A stretch of DNA of 64,000 nt from Pseudorhodoplanes sinuspersici. GTDB lineage: Bacteria; Pseudomonadota; Alphaproteobacteria; Rhizobiales; Xanthobacteraceae. The stretch lies in contig NZ_CP021112.1 in assembly GCF_002119765.1 (NCBI RefSeq), positions 924,501-988,500 of the forward strand, in the 5' to 3' direction. The position numbers and the translations under genes are program-made. Positions 55,555 to 64,000 of this stretch are shown in pieces. Below the pieces are notes generated by a model. That model was given only the letters and a program-made list of their open reading frames with translations. It did not search any database and had not been told where the DNA came from. Every line of letters starts with the position of its first letter. The first letter of the stretch is position 1.

Positions 55555-56301
55555 TCAATGTTCGGCGAGAAGCGAGCCATGCCCGTTCATGCGGTCCGCA
55601 ATGCCGCAACGCCGGAGTGCCGTCCAATAGGTCGCCGCGTTAATGGCGATCACAGGAATGCCAAGCCATCGTTCGGCTTCCTCGGCGATATCGACAACCG
55701 CAAGATCGGTACCGGCTTGAACGATGGCATCGACACCCGATGATGCGAGAACTTTCAACCCGTCGCGAATGTCAGCTTCGGTCGCGTGGGCGATCTGAAC
55801 CTCGCTCGGGCGCTTGAGGCTGTGAACTGTGGCGACCTTGTACGCGTAGTCTTCGAAGTATTGGGCAACGTGCGCATCGCCGATCGGCTGATATGGTGTC
55901 AGAATTCCTATTTTGCGGACACTTTCAAAGCATTTCAGCGCCTGAATGCACGCATCCGAGCCCATGGTCACCGGAACGCCCGCGCGATCCTGCAGCTTCG
56001 CAAGCAGCTTTTCGCTGCCGGCCTTGCCGCCCCAGAACGTCGGGATCGACATCGCCATGATGAGGTGATCCGGCTTGCAGGACATGACGCGATCGACGCA
56101 GGAAAACAGGTCCGGCCCGATGGCATCGACCATCGCCTCGAATTCGGTGTCGTTGCTCAGCGGTAGGTCCGGGATGTGAATGCGCCCGATATGGTTGGTC
56201 ACCCCAACGGGGCGCATAGAATCCGTTTCCGGCTGAACGGTCGTATTGGTGGAGGGAACGACAATTCCGATCTTGAGACGATAACCCAGTCTGTCAGTCA
56301 T
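55555..56301 (-). CDS. Asp/Glu-racemase-superfamily protein (maleate isomerase/AMDase-like) without the usual cysteines
   Basis: A 248-residue protein of the aspartate/glutamate racemase fold. 'LKIGIVVPSTNTTVQPETDSM' is the maleate isomerase/arylmalonate decarboxylase opening. The first active-site loop reads 'MAMSIPTFWGG' (Ser where AMDase has Ser, no Cys). The second reads 'VQAGTDLAVVD', where relatives have a catalytic Cys before G/T. Chemistry by thiol acid-base is therefore doubtful. I chose the ATG at 56301, as the upstream frame is not conserved. Diverges from the TetR gene. Confidence 0.78.
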   Translation of the reverse strand: MTDRLGYRLKIGIVVPSTNTTVQPETDSMRPVGVTNHIGRIHIPDLPLSNDTEFEAMVDAIGPDLFSCVDRVMSCKPDHLIMAMSIPTFWGGKAGSEKLLAKLQDRAGVPVTMGSDACIQALKCFESVRKIGILTPYQPIGDAHVAQYFEDYAYKVATVHSLKRPSEVQIAHATEADIRDGLKVLASSGVDAIVQAGTDLAVVDIAEEAERWLGIPVIAINAATYWTALRRCGIADRMNGHGSLLAEH

Positions 56302-56324
56302 CAGCACGTCCGTTGTGGCAACAG

Positions 56325-56350
56325 CCTTGCAAGGCCAACACCTTGCAAGG
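56325..56350. promoter_or_regulatory. Double CCTTGCAAGG palindrome, candidate TetR operator
   Basis: The perfect 10-bp palindrome CCTTGCAAGG occurs at 56325-56334 and again at 56341-56350, centres 16 bp apart, each followed by CC. It lies between the divergent racemase-family gene (start 56301) and the TetR gene (start about 56396), where a TetR dimer pair would bind. Confidence 0.55.
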
Positions 56351-56395
56351 CCTCGGAGAAACTCGCGAAGGCTGTGCAAGTCCGGTGCCGCCAAT

Positions 56396-57190
56396 ATGAA
56401 GAGTGTGAATAGTGAGGATAAGGCATTGTCGGTACGAGACAAAAATGCTGTTCCGGCAATGGGGACGGGGCATATTAGGAAAGCCGTCACACTGCCAACG
56501 GCTCCGCGCCCAAGGTCCGTCTTGCAGCGAAATGGCAATGCTTCAGCAAAGCAATCGGAACGCCGGCCCCGCGACGCGGCCGCCACATCGGATCGTATTC
56601 TGGAGGCGGCGATTTCAGAGTTCGCCGAACATGGCTATGCCGGCGCCCGCATCGACGCGATTGCGCAGCGCGCCGACGCCAACATGCGGATGCTCTATCA
56701 TTATTTCGGCAGCAAGAACGATCTTTACCTCTGCGTTCTGGAAAAGGTGTTCGAGCGGATCAGACTCAAGGAGCAGAAGCTGAACCTGAAGAGCCTGGCG
56801 CCGCTTCCAGCGATGATGAAGCTGTTCGACTTCACCTATGAACATTTTGCATCAAACCCGCTGTTCATCCGGATCCTGATCAACGAAAATCTTCTTGGCG
56901 GAAGACACCTGTCCCGCTCGGTTCGGGTCTCGTCGTTGTCCTCGCCATTGCTGGTCGCGATGAAGGAGGCGCTCCGTCGCGGTGAAGCGGAAGGGGTGTT
57001 CCGCCGCGGCATCGACCCCTTGCAGCTCTATGTCAGCATGGTGGCGATGAGCTATTTCCACATCTCCAATGGCCCGACGCTGTCGCATCTTTTCAGCGCC
57101 AATCTGTCGGCCGGGCGCTGGCGCAACGAACGGCGGCGGCACGCCAGTGAAATGCTGAAAGCATACCTGACCAGCGGGCTGACATCGTGA
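56396..57190 (+). CDS. TetR-family transcriptional regulator
   Basis: About 264 residues. A basic, unconserved N-terminal extension of some 60 residues precedes the TetR HTH ('RILEAAISEFAEHGYAGARIDAIAQRADANMRMLYHYFGSKNDLY'-type, in two blocks). The C-terminal ligand domain resembles the CecR/RutR-like subfamily ('PLFIRILINENLLGGRHL'). RutR-type regulators sense pyrimidines, which would suit the neighbouring rutB-like gene, but this is inference. The start is uncertain (56396 or 56459). Confidence 0.85.
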   Translation: MKSVNSEDKALSVRDKNAVPAMGTGHIRKAVTLPTAPRPRSVLQRNGNASAKQSERRPRDAAATSDRILEAAISEFAEHGYAGARIDAIAQRADANMRMLYHYFGSKNDLYLCVLEKVFERIRLKEQKLNLKSLAPLPAMMKLFDFTYEHFASNPLFIRILINENLLGGRHLSRSVRVSSLSSPLLVAMKEALRRGEAEGVFRRGIDPLQLYVSMVAMSYFHISNGPTLSHLFSANLSAGRWRNERRRHASEMLKAYLTSGLTS

Positions 57191-57425
57191 TGCTCCGGCT
57201 GCACGCTCGGAACGTGCCGCCGGAACCACCAGACTGTCGCCTCCAATGTCCGCATGATCGATAACGCGGACAAGGCGATGCAATTGCGTATGGCGAGGGC
57301 ATGTCTTCCGGGCTGGCTGGATCGCGTTATAAGGTTTCGCTGGCACATCACTTGCAAGATAGGTGGCGTGAAAAACCAAAAAATGCAGCCGCGGTGCGAT
57401 CTGCAATGATCTGCAGGGGAGGTGG

Positions 57426-58259
57426 ATGGTGCTGATCGGCCTGCGATCCCGGAAGCATATCGCGCCGTTCGATATCGTCCGACCGGCGGGCATCGGCGAG
57501 TGCCTGCCTTATCTGTCGGAAGGCAAGCGCGCAGCGTTGATGGCCGGCGGTCTCGACCTGATCGACCGTATGAAGAGCGGGCATGTTTTCGATACCATTG
57601 TGTCGCTCTCGGGTATTCCCGATCTGAAGGGAATAAAAGACAGCGGCGGTTCGATCACGGTGGGTGCGCTGACCACCCATGCGGCTATGGCCGAAGATTC
57701 TCTTGTCGCAGAGAGGCTTCCTGACATTGCGAAGCTCTGGCGAGAGATCGCCAATCCGCGCGTCCGTCTGACCGGAACAATCGGCGGTAACCTTGTGTCG
57801 GCGTTACCCCATTACGATGCCATGCCCGCGCTGCTTGCGCTTGGCGCGACGGCCACCGTCGCTGAGGCAACGTCCGGATTGCGAAGCGTTTCGTTGAATG
57901 ATCTGCCCGGCGGCAATGCGCTGCTGGTCAATGTCGTGATCCCGGCCTCGTCGATGCGCCTTGTTGCCGACCGTAGCCTGCATCCGCACGTTTCCGTCTA
58001 TGCCGGTGCGAAAATCGCGTCGGGAAACGTCACGGATTTGCGAGTGGCCATTGGTGGCGCGTATGCGCGCTCGCGGGTCGTTACAGTGCCCACGGAAGAA
58101 TTAAGCCAGTTGTCACTGGGAATGCGGGCGGCCACGATCGCGCAAAGGGTCGTTGAAGCATTGCCGGAGCCGCTCACGGATGGCTTCGCGAGCAGCCGCT
58201 ACCGTCTTCGCATGATCGACGTGCTGACACGGCGCTTGCTGGTGCGGCTAGGGGCCTGA
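57426..58259 (+). CDS. Molybdenum hydroxylase, FAD-binding subunit (CoxM/NdhF-like)
   Basis: A 277-residue FAD subunit of a xanthine-dehydrogenase-family enzyme. 'VGALTTHAAMAED' and 'NPRVRLTGTIGGNLVSALPHYDAMPALLALGA' hold the two FAD-diphosphate loops, and the CO-dehydrogenase flavoprotein C-terminal domain follows. It passes electrons from the iron-sulfur subunit to an acceptor. ATG at 57426 with AGGGGAGGTGG upstream. The 2Fe-2S subunit gene follows after 2 bp. Confidence 0.92.
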   Translation: MVLIGLRSRKHIAPFDIVRPAGIGECLPYLSEGKRAALMAGGLDLIDRMKSGHVFDTIVSLSGIPDLKGIKDSGGSITVGALTTHAAMAEDSLVAERLPDIAKLWREIANPRVRLTGTIGGNLVSALPHYDAMPALLALGATATVAEATSGLRSVSLNDLPGGNALLVNVVIPASSMRLVADRSLHPHVSVYAGAKIASGNVTDLRVAIGGAYARSRVVTVPTEELSQLSLGMRAATIAQRVVEALPEPLTDGFASSRYRLRMIDVLTRRLLVRLGA

Positions 58260-58261
58260 TC

Positions 58262-58744
58262 ATGAAATCGATGACTCTATCCCTGACGATCAACGGCGCG
58301 CTGCGTCATTGCGAAGTCGCATCGAGCACGGTTCTTGCAGACGTCTTGCGCGATACATTCGGATTGCAGGGCTGCAAGGTCGCCTGCGATCAGGGTGTGT
58401 GCGGCGCCTGCACGGTGCTTGTCGACGGCGAGCCGGTCGCGGCATGCGCGACCTTCGCTTTTGTTGTCGATGGTCGCTCGATCATGACCGTCGAGGGTCT
58501 GGCGCAGAACGGCGTGCTGCATGCCGTTCAGACATCGTTTCTTGAAAATTCGGCCTTTCAATGCGGCTTTTGCACATCCGGCATGATCCTGTCGATCGTT
58601 GCGCTGCTGCGAGCTCATCCCGAGCCCGATGAAGAGACTATCCGCGATTGGCTGGGGGGCAATGTCTGCCGCTGCACCGGCTATGGTCCGATCGTCGAGG
58701 CGGTTCGCCGCGTAATCCCCGCTCACGCTTTGGAGCATGCGTGA
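58262..58744 (+). CDS. Molybdenum hydroxylase, 2Fe-2S subunit (CoxS-like)
   Basis: A 160-residue electron-transfer subunit. The plant-ferredoxin-type cluster has cysteines in 'GCKVACDQGVCGACTVLVDG'. The second cluster has them in 'QCGFCTSGM' and 'NVCRCTGY', which reaches the molybdopterin. Length and motif spacing are normal. The stop overlaps the start of the large subunit by one base. Confidence 0.95.
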   Translation: MKSMTLSLTINGALRHCEVASSTVLADVLRDTFGLQGCKVACDQGVCGACTVLVDGEPVAACATFAFVVDGRSIMTVEGLAQNGVLHAVQTSFLENSAFQCGFCTSGMILSIVALLRAHPEPDEETIRDWLGGNVCRCTGYGPIVEAVRRVIPAHALEHA

Positions 58745-61062
58745 TGCATGGAGTCCAGGAAACCTCCCGGAACGATGAACTGCCGACCGAAGGCAACGCG
58801 AAGGTGACCGGGGCGGCGGTTTATACGTGGGACACGGCGCTCCCGCGCATGCTGCACGGCAAGCTGCTGCGCAGTCCCTTGCCGCATGCTCGCATTCGAT
58901 CCATCGATACAACTGAAGCGCTGGCGATCCTCGGCGTCGTCTGCATCGTGACCGGCGACGATGTTGCACCGCTGGCGGAGCAATTTTATGGCGTCGGCTT
59001 GCGCGACCAGCCGGTGATCGCGCTCGATCGCGTGCGCTTTGTCGGCGATCCGGTTGCGGCCATTGTTGCAGTGGACGAAGCGACCGCATTTCGTGCTGCG
59101 CAGGCGATCAAGGTCGACTACGAGCCCTTGCCGCCGCTCATGACGGTGGAGGATGCGCTCGCCGACGATGCGCCGGCGCTTTTCGATGGCCCGACGCCGG
59201 GTATTCCCATTCCGGTCGGGAAGGGCTGGAGCAGCGTTGCGGATCCGGTCAGAAATGTGCTGTGCGAATACAATTTCGGCTATGGCGACGCGACAGCCAT
59301 CCTTGACGCATCTGACCAGGTGTTCACCGACACCTTTGCGGTGACGCGCATCAATCATTTTCATCTTGAGCCGCACGTCAATATCGCGCACTGGAATGAC
59401 GGCCGGCTTGAAATGTGGTCCTGCAATCAGGACCCCTTTGTCATTCGCGGCGATATCGCCCGCATTTTCGGACTGCCGCTGCATCGCGTTCGCATCCACA
59501 CGCCATTGGTTGGCGGCGGCTTTGGCGGCAAATCCTATTGCAAGATGGAGCCGCTGGTGGCGCTGATGGCGCGCAAGGCCGGCGCGCCCGTGCGGCTTGC
59601 GTTGTCGATGGACGAAAGCATCCTTACGCTGGTCAAGCATCCGGGTCGTTTGACATTGACGACCGGGGTCGATCGCGAAGGCCGCCTCACGGCGCGCCGC
59701 GCCGATATCGTGCTTGATGGCGGCGCCTACTCCGATGCGTCGGCGCTCGTTGCGGTCAAGACAGGTTTTCGTGTTGGCGGCGGATATCACTGGCAGGCGA
59801 TCGCCAGCCGCGCCCGGATCGTGCGCACCACCACTGTTCCATCGGGGTCGTTCCGCGGTTTCGGCGGCACGCAGGCTTCCTTTGCCAGCGAGCGGCAGAT
59901 CGATCTGATTGCGCGCCGGCTGGGCGAAGACCCACTCACCTTTCGCATGCGTAATCTTCTCGATGTCGATCAGCCCTTTGCGCCGAATGAGCGAGGCATG
60001 GACAGCGATTTGTCCGCCGGTCTTCAGGATGTTGCCGAGCGCATCGGATATTCAAGCAAACGTCAACAAGGCCGCGGGATCGGATTCGCCGTCGGCCTGA
60101 AAGATGCCGGGGGTACCGGCAATCACGCACAGGCGCTGGTTCGTGTGACGCAGGACGGTGAGGTGATGGTCAGCGCCGCGGTCGTCGATGTCGGGCAGGG
60201 TGCGGCGTCGGCTTTGTGCCGCATCGCGACCGATGTTCTCGGTCTGCCGCTGGCCAATGCGACCTATGCGCCGATCGATACCGATCATAGCCCGCCGGAC
60301 AATGGCACGCATGTGAGTTGCGGCACGCTTGTCACCGGCCGCGCCATCGAGCAGGCGGCGGCGGAGGTGCGCAAGCAGATCGAGACCTTCGCAGCCGAGC
60401 GCCTTGATTGCGATGTCTCGGAAATCGTTCTGGAAGGCTGGACTGTCCGCCGCGGCAACGTCGTGCATCCGCTCACGCCGATGGTGCGCAAATATTATGG
60501 CGGCATTGGATGGGAGTTCATCGGGCGCGGCGCGTTCAAGGAGCCGTACGATCCCGATACGCCGATGGGTGCGCGCAACATTTCGTGGATGCCATGCTGG
60601 TCGGTCGCCGAAGTCAGCGTCGATGACGAGACCGGGCGTGTGACTTTGCACAGGCTGATCGTCAGCGCCGATCCCGGCCGCGCGTTGAGCCGCGAGGCCT
60701 GTCACGGGCAGATCGAGGGTGCAGCGATGCAGGCGCTGGGGCAGGCCATGTTTGAGGAGTTGCGCTATCGCGGCGCCGAACCGGAAAACGCTACGCCACT
60801 GACCTATCGTGTGCCGAAGGTGCGGGATCTGCCAGCCCATTTTGAAAGCGTTGTTGCTGAACATGGCATGGGCTTCGGACCGGGTGGCGTCAAAGGCATT
60901 GGCGAAGCCGGCATGCTCGGCATTGCGGCGGCGATTGCCAATGCCATCCAGGATGCGACCGGTGCATCACTGACGACAATGCCGTTCACACCTGAAAAGG
61001 TGCTCGACGCGCTCGATCAGCTCCGCCATGTCGGAGATGTGCCGGTTGTAGAACGATCATGA
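58744..61062 (+). CDS. Molybdenum hydroxylase, molybdopterin-binding large subunit
   Basis: A 772-residue catalytic subunit. 'VGGGFGGKSYC' (about residue 255) and 'SGSFRGFGGTQASFASE' contact the molybdopterin, and 'GGVKGIGEAG' near the C-terminus carries the catalytic glutamate. The CO-dehydrogenase form-I loop AYxCSFR is absent, so it should hydroxylate an organic substrate such as an N-heterocycle or aldehyde, using water as oxygen source. The cofactor is probably molybdopterin cytosine dinucleotide. ATG at 58744, next to the subunit stop. The following binding-protein gene overlaps by 4 bp. Confidence 0.93.
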   Translation: MHGVQETSRNDELPTEGNAKVTGAAVYTWDTALPRMLHGKLLRSPLPHARIRSIDTTEALAILGVVCIVTGDDVAPLAEQFYGVGLRDQPVIALDRVRFVGDPVAAIVAVDEATAFRAAQAIKVDYEPLPPLMTVEDALADDAPALFDGPTPGIPIPVGKGWSSVADPVRNVLCEYNFGYGDATAILDASDQVFTDTFAVTRINHFHLEPHVNIAHWNDGRLEMWSCNQDPFVIRGDIARIFGLPLHRVRIHTPLVGGGFGGKSYCKMEPLVALMARKAGAPVRLALSMDESILTLVKHPGRLTLTTGVDREGRLTARRADIVLDGGAYSDASALVAVKTGFRVGGGYHWQAIASRARIVRTTTVPSGSFRGFGGTQASFASERQIDLIARRLGEDPLTFRMRNLLDVDQPFAPNERGMDSDLSAGLQDVAERIGYSSKRQQGRGIGFAVGLKDAGGTGNHAQALVRVTQDGEVMVSAAVVDVGQGAASALCRIATDVLGLPLANATYAPIDTDHSPPDNGTHVSCGTLVTGRAIEQAAAEVRKQIETFAAERLDCDVSEIVLEGWTVRRGNVVHPLTPMVRKYYGGIGWEFIGRGAFKEPYDPDTPMGARNISWMPCWSVAEVSVDDETGRVTLHRLIVSADPGRALSREACHGQIEGAAMQALGQAMFEELRYRGAEPENATPLTYRVPKVRDLPAHFESVVAEHGMGFGPGGVKGIGEAGMLGIAAAIANAIQDATGASLTTMPFTPEKVLDALDQLRHVGDVPVVERS

Positions 61063-61985
61063 AACTTGCTGTCCCCGATCTGATCACCAACTCCTATTTC
61101 CCGGTCGTCGCCGCTGCGGAGCTCGGCTTTTTCAAGCAGGAAGGGCTCGACATCTCGGTCGAACTGATTGCGCCTGCGGGTCGCACTTACGAAGCGCTGC
61201 GCGATGGCGAGGCCGATTTCGTGGCGGCTGAAGCGCATGCCGGTCTTGCGGCCTTCCCGGACTGGAAAGGTATGAAGTTGATCTGCGCGTTGTCGCAAGG
61301 GATGTACTGGTTTTTGGTGATGCGCTCCGACATTGCGGGCAAGCGGGGCGATGTCAGCGTTGTACGCGGACGCCGGATCGCCGCGGCACCCTGGGTCGAG
61401 CTCGGGCTGCGCAGATTGCTGACCGAAGCGGGCATCGACCCGGAAAAAGACGGCGTGCGAATCGCGCCTCTGGAAGGATCACTTGGACCCAAGGTCAATA
61501 TCGGGGTGACAGCGGCTCGCGCGCTGGCTGAGGGGCGCATCGACGGCTTCTGGGCGAACGGCATGGGTGCGGAACTTGCCGTCATGTCCGGCGCCGGAAA
61601 GATCGTGCTTGATGTCCGCCGGGGCGACGGCCCGAAAGTTTGCTTCGACTACACATTGCCGACGTTGGCCACGAGCGATCGATTGATTGAATCAAACCCG
61701 GAGGCGGCCCATGGCGCGGTGCGCGCAATCGCCGCGACGCTTAGGGCTCTGAGGGACGACGTATCGCTGGCGACACAGGCTGCGCGAAATGTCTTTCCGG
61801 CGCAGGAGACCGAGCTGATCGCCGAACTAATCCGGCGCGATCTGCCTTATTATGATCCGATGATATCCGAACACACGGTGGCTGTGATGAATCAATTCTG
61901 CCATGACATGGGCGTGCTGCGGGGCACCCCATCCTATACTGATGTCGTTGCGGTCCACATCATGACATCCGATTGCAAGTCTTGA
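61059..61985 (+). CDS. NMT1-like substrate-binding-fold protein without signal peptide
   Basis: A 308-residue protein with the NMT1/THI5 binding fold ('LAVPDLITNSYFPVVAAAELGFFKQEGLDI' region, 'LRDGEADFVAAEAHAG'). The ATG overlaps the hydroxylase stop (ATGA), and residue 5 already belongs to the first strand of the mature fold, so there is no room for a Sec or Tat signal. It is therefore probably cytoplasmic, either as a ligand carrier or sensor for the hydroxylase, or like yeast THI5 an enzyme. No permease or ATPase genes adjoin it. Confidence 0.82.
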   Translation: MKLAVPDLITNSYFPVVAAAELGFFKQEGLDISVELIAPAGRTYEALRDGEADFVAAEAHAGLAAFPDWKGMKLICALSQGMYWFLVMRSDIAGKRGDVSVVRGRRIAAAPWVELGLRRLLTEAGIDPEKDGVRIAPLEGSLGPKVNIGVTAARALAEGRIDGFWANGMGAELAVMSGAGKIVLDVRRGDGPKVCFDYTLPTLATSDRLIESNPEAAHGAVRAIAATLRALRDDVSLATQAARNVFPAQETELIAELIRRDLPYYDPMISEHTVAVMNQFCHDMGVLRGTPSYTDVVAVHIMTSDCKS

Positions 61986-61997
61986 GGCACTTCAGCG

Positions 61998-62345
61998 CTA
62001 TCGCAGCTTTCTTCCGAGCGGCACACCGCCCGCGGCATCGACGCTTCGCAACGAGAGATTGGCCATCAACAAGGGGCCAGCTTCTGACAATACGTCACCG
62101 GCACCAGAATCTAGATAGCTCGAAATGACTTTGCCCCCAACGCGCCGCATGATTTCTATCATCGGTCGCCGCTCAGTCGGCAGGACGACAAAGTAGCTCG
62201 ACGCCTTCTCTGCCGCCGCCATGTCCACTATTAACACCGGCAGAGCCAAGGAAGGTTGCCTCTCGCTTGCATTGATGATCCCGCTCATTTCTGCCGACAC
62301 CTGCAACTTCAGACGTTCGGTCAGCCATGAACTGACCTCTGCCAT
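61998..62345 (-). CDS. Hypothetical protein, possibly an N-terminally truncated gene
   Basis: A 115-residue frame ending 13 bp from the convergent binding-protein gene. I do not recognise it. The composition looks protein-like ('SYFVVLPTERRPMIEIMRRVGGKVISSYLD' in part), with no signal peptide or membrane segment. The frame continues upstream of the ATG for about 27 sense codons to a TAA without a start codon, and that stretch also looks coding ('FIGRCGINLSSPINGSKEDA'). An older, longer gene that lost its start is therefore possible. Confidence 0.4.
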   Translation of the reverse strand: MAEVSSWLTERLKLQVSAEMSGIINASERQPSLALPVLIVDMAAAEKASSYFVVLPTERRPMIEIMRRVGGKVISSYLDSGAGDVLSEAGPLLMANLSLRSVDAAGGVPLGRKLR

Positions 62346-62472
62346 GACCTTACGCGCGTCCTCCTTGCTGCCATTGATTGGTGATGAAAGATTGATGCCG
62401 CATCGCCCAATAAATGGTCTCGCTGTTGCCAGCCTTGCTCCTTACCATTCGGCGACAATTCGGAGAAAAATC

Positions 62473-63468
62473 GTGGACGACACCGTTGATCGCCGCGTGG
62501 CTCTTGCGCTCGTATTCGCCTTGGCGGCAGGGATTGCCCCGTTTCCCGCCTTCGGACAGGGCAAATATCCCGAAAATCCAATCCGCCTCATTGTTCCCCG
62601 ATCCGCCGGTGGCGTGGTCGATATTATCGGCCGGCAATGGGCGGAACGGGTGCGGACATCTATTGGCTCGGTGTTCGTTGAAAACATCGGTGGTGGCGGC
62701 GGCACCATCGGAACCTCAGCGGCTGCGCACGCATCACCTAATGGCTACACACTGGTGATTGGAAGCACCAGCGACCTCGTCCTCAACCCGGTGCTCATGC
62801 CAAACCTCACCTACGATGCGACCAAGGATTTCGTGCCGGTTTCCATCATGGCGATTTCAGTCGGCGCCATCATCGTCAATGCTGCGCTACCGGTGAAAAC
62901 GCTGCCGGAGCTGGTCGCATTTGCGAAAGCCAATCCCGGCAAGCTTTCTTATGGATCAGCAGGCGCTGGCACCATGGCCAATCTCGCGGGTGAAATGTTC
63001 AAGCAGCTTACCGGGCTGCCTGAGATCGTTCACATCCCTTACAAGGGCGCCGCACCTGGACTTGCCGACCTCGTCGCTGGCCACATTCCGATGGTGGCCG
63101 CGACCATATCGGAAGCAGCGATTGAGCTGCACAATTCCGGCAAGGTGCGTATCCTGGTGGCAGCCTCAGACCAGCGCATTACGGCCGTGCCGGACGTGCC
63201 AACCAGCGCTGAAGCAGGTTATCCAGGTTTCATTGCGCAGCTTTTCATGGGCCTGTTTGCGCCGGCAGGTACGCCGAAGCCGATTATCGATCAACTTGCA
63301 AAAGCAACCCATGAAGTGATGGCCGACAAAGACTTTCAGTCCAAGCTGACAGCACAGGGCTATGAACCGGTCGTCAATTCTGATCCAACTAAGGCGGCCG
63401 AATACATGCAGGAAGAACGAGCTCGCTGGACCTCGGTGCTGAAAGCTTCAGGAATGAAAACGAATTGA
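62473..63468 (+). CDS. TctC/Bug-family tripartite tricarboxylate transporter substrate-binding protein
   Basis: A 331-residue periplasmic binding protein. I chose the GTG at 62473, which has GGAG seven bases upstream and gives a clean signal peptide ending 'PAFGQGKYP'. The mature part has 'PIRLIVPRSAGGVVDIIGR', 'VENIGGGGGTIGTSAAAHA' and 'SYGSAGAGTMANLAGEMF', all typical of Bug proteins that bind carboxylates. No TctA/TctB membrane genes are adjacent, which is common for Bug genes. Confidence 0.92.
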   Translation: MDDTVDRRVALALVFALAAGIAPFPAFGQGKYPENPIRLIVPRSAGGVVDIIGRQWAERVRTSIGSVFVENIGGGGGTIGTSAAAHASPNGYTLVIGSTSDLVLNPVLMPNLTYDATKDFVPVSIMAISVGAIIVNAALPVKTLPELVAFAKANPGKLSYGSAGAGTMANLAGEMFKQLTGLPEIVHIPYKGAAPGLADLVAGHIPMVAATISEAAIELHNSGKVRILVAASDQRITAVPDVPTSAEAGYPGFIAQLFMGLFAPAGTPKPIIDQLAKATHEVMADKDFQSKLTAQGYEPVVNSDPTKAAEYMQEERARWTSVLKASGMKTN

Positions 63469-63661
63469 GATAGCCATAGTCCTCAGACAACGGCGCAATT
63501 AGTTCGACCCAACCTTCTCAGCTTAGATCTCGTCCGCAGTTAGCATGTAAGCGTGATGAGATCGCCGCCGGCACGGCAGACGGGCCAGTAGCGCTGTGCG
63601 TCATCGCCTCGTTTACTGAGGCGGTCAGCACCGGCTGCCACGCCGTCCATGCCCTGCGTCA

Positions 63662-64000
63662 TCAGTAAATTGAGGCGTAGCCATCCCGTCTTGAATCGCT
63701 CGCGGCGCAGTACCCCTCGATCGAAGGATCCCCCATACGCCAAATGAATTGGCCTGCGCCGAAATCTTGATAGCTGTCGTCGATAACGCTCATTTCGTGA
63801 CCCCGCGCAGCAAGGGCTTCGACCAATTTTGGATCCATCGTAGCTTCTACATTGATGTCCAAGCCGGCGTTGAAGCGCCACCGCGGCGCATCGCATGCAG
63901 CCTGAGGATTTTGATTGAAATCCAGCATGCGGATAAGCGTTTGCACATGGCCCTGTGGCTGCATGTTTCCGCCCATGACCCCAAAACTCATGACAGGAGC
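63662..64000 (-). CDS. Gamma-glutamyltransferase family protein, C-terminal part
   Basis: 113 codons remain, the start lying beyond the window. 'PVMSFGVMGGNMQPQGHVQTLIRMLD' (in part), 'NPQAACDAPRWRF' and 'QFIWRMGDPSIEGYCAASDSRRDG' are the C-terminal small-subunit motifs of the Ntn-hydrolase gamma-glutamyltransferase family. The autocatalytic threonine is outside the window. The 190 bp between its stop and the Bug gene hold nothing I recognise. Confidence 0.88.
   Translation of the reverse strand, partial: APVMSFGVMGGNMQPQGHVQTLIRMLDFNQNPQAACDAPRWRFNAGLDINVEATMDPKLVEALAARGHEMSVIDDSYQDFGAGQFIWRMGDPSIEGYCAASDSRRDGYASIY

Noticed and set aside
51197-56301. A nicotinate (nicF/nicE) pathway reading of the isochorismatase and maleate-isomerase-like genes
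   Set aside because: The amidohydrolase matches RutB motifs much better than maleamate amidases, the isomerase-like protein lacks the catalytic cysteines, and nicC/nicD/nicX are absent.
1-64000. CRISPR arrays and rRNA operons
   Set aside because: No regularly spaced short direct repeats with unique spacers and no rRNA sequence were seen when reading through.

Overview
The window looks like the chromosome of an alphaproteobacterium of the Hyphomicrobiales (Bradyrhizobium/Afipia/Xanthobacteraceae-like). The grounds are high GC, many NMT1/SsuA-type ABC importers, molybdenum hydroxylase genes, a PutA without a DNA-binding domain, a cyclic-glucan-type ABC exporter, Rsm22 and DUF924 proteins, and a two-palindrome intergenic repeat of a type I recall from Rhizobiales. 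No species is claimed.

Positions 1-25,400 are mostly ordinary chromosome: a DedA-like membrane protein, hisE, putA, an NMT1-type ABC importer, a LysR regulator, an ABC exporter, a D,D-carboxypeptidase overlapping a CobW GTPase gene, a FATP-type acyl-CoA synthetase, a DUF924 protein, a frameshifted polysaccharide flippase, a GNAT acetyltransferase, a CAP-domain lipoprotein, a large MscS channel, Rsm22, a chemoreceptor and tRNA-Arg(CCU). Between the genes lie a pair of related palindromes (12,992-13,160) and a promoter followed by a strongly structured non-coding stretch (15,667-15,994).

Positions 25,484-33,672 look like one catabolic locus: GntR regulator, ABC importer, 2-oxoglutarate/Fe(II)-type dioxygenase, LysR regulator, a thiamine-diphosphate decarboxylase with its two domains in swapped order, and a non-oxidative-decarboxylase-type amidohydrolase. 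The substrate is unknown.

Positions 33,721-51,193 are a mobile, iron-related accessory region. It has three IS3-family copies, of which two are visibly defective (one internally deleted, one with a frameshifted orfB). It also has a sigma-factor gene cut by an IS, two near-identical XRE genes as direct repeats, two FecI-FecR-TonB receptor signalling systems, a PepSY reductase, and two remnants of the same tyrosine recombinase. The first receptor is a fusion of a complete TonB-dependent barrel to a second, Omp25-like barrel. It is the most unusual protein in the window.

Positions 51,197-64,000 form a second catabolic locus. It starts with a RutB-like amidohydrolase, an ABC importer and a RidA/RutC-like protein. 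An Asp/Glu-racemase-family protein and a TetR regulator follow, diverging around a double palindrome. Then come a three-subunit molybdenum hydroxylase, a substrate-binding protein without a signal peptide, a TctC/Bug binding protein, and the end of a gamma-glutamyltransferase. The set suggests uptake and hydroxylation of an N-heterocycle, but RutA is absent and the pathway is not defined by what is visible.
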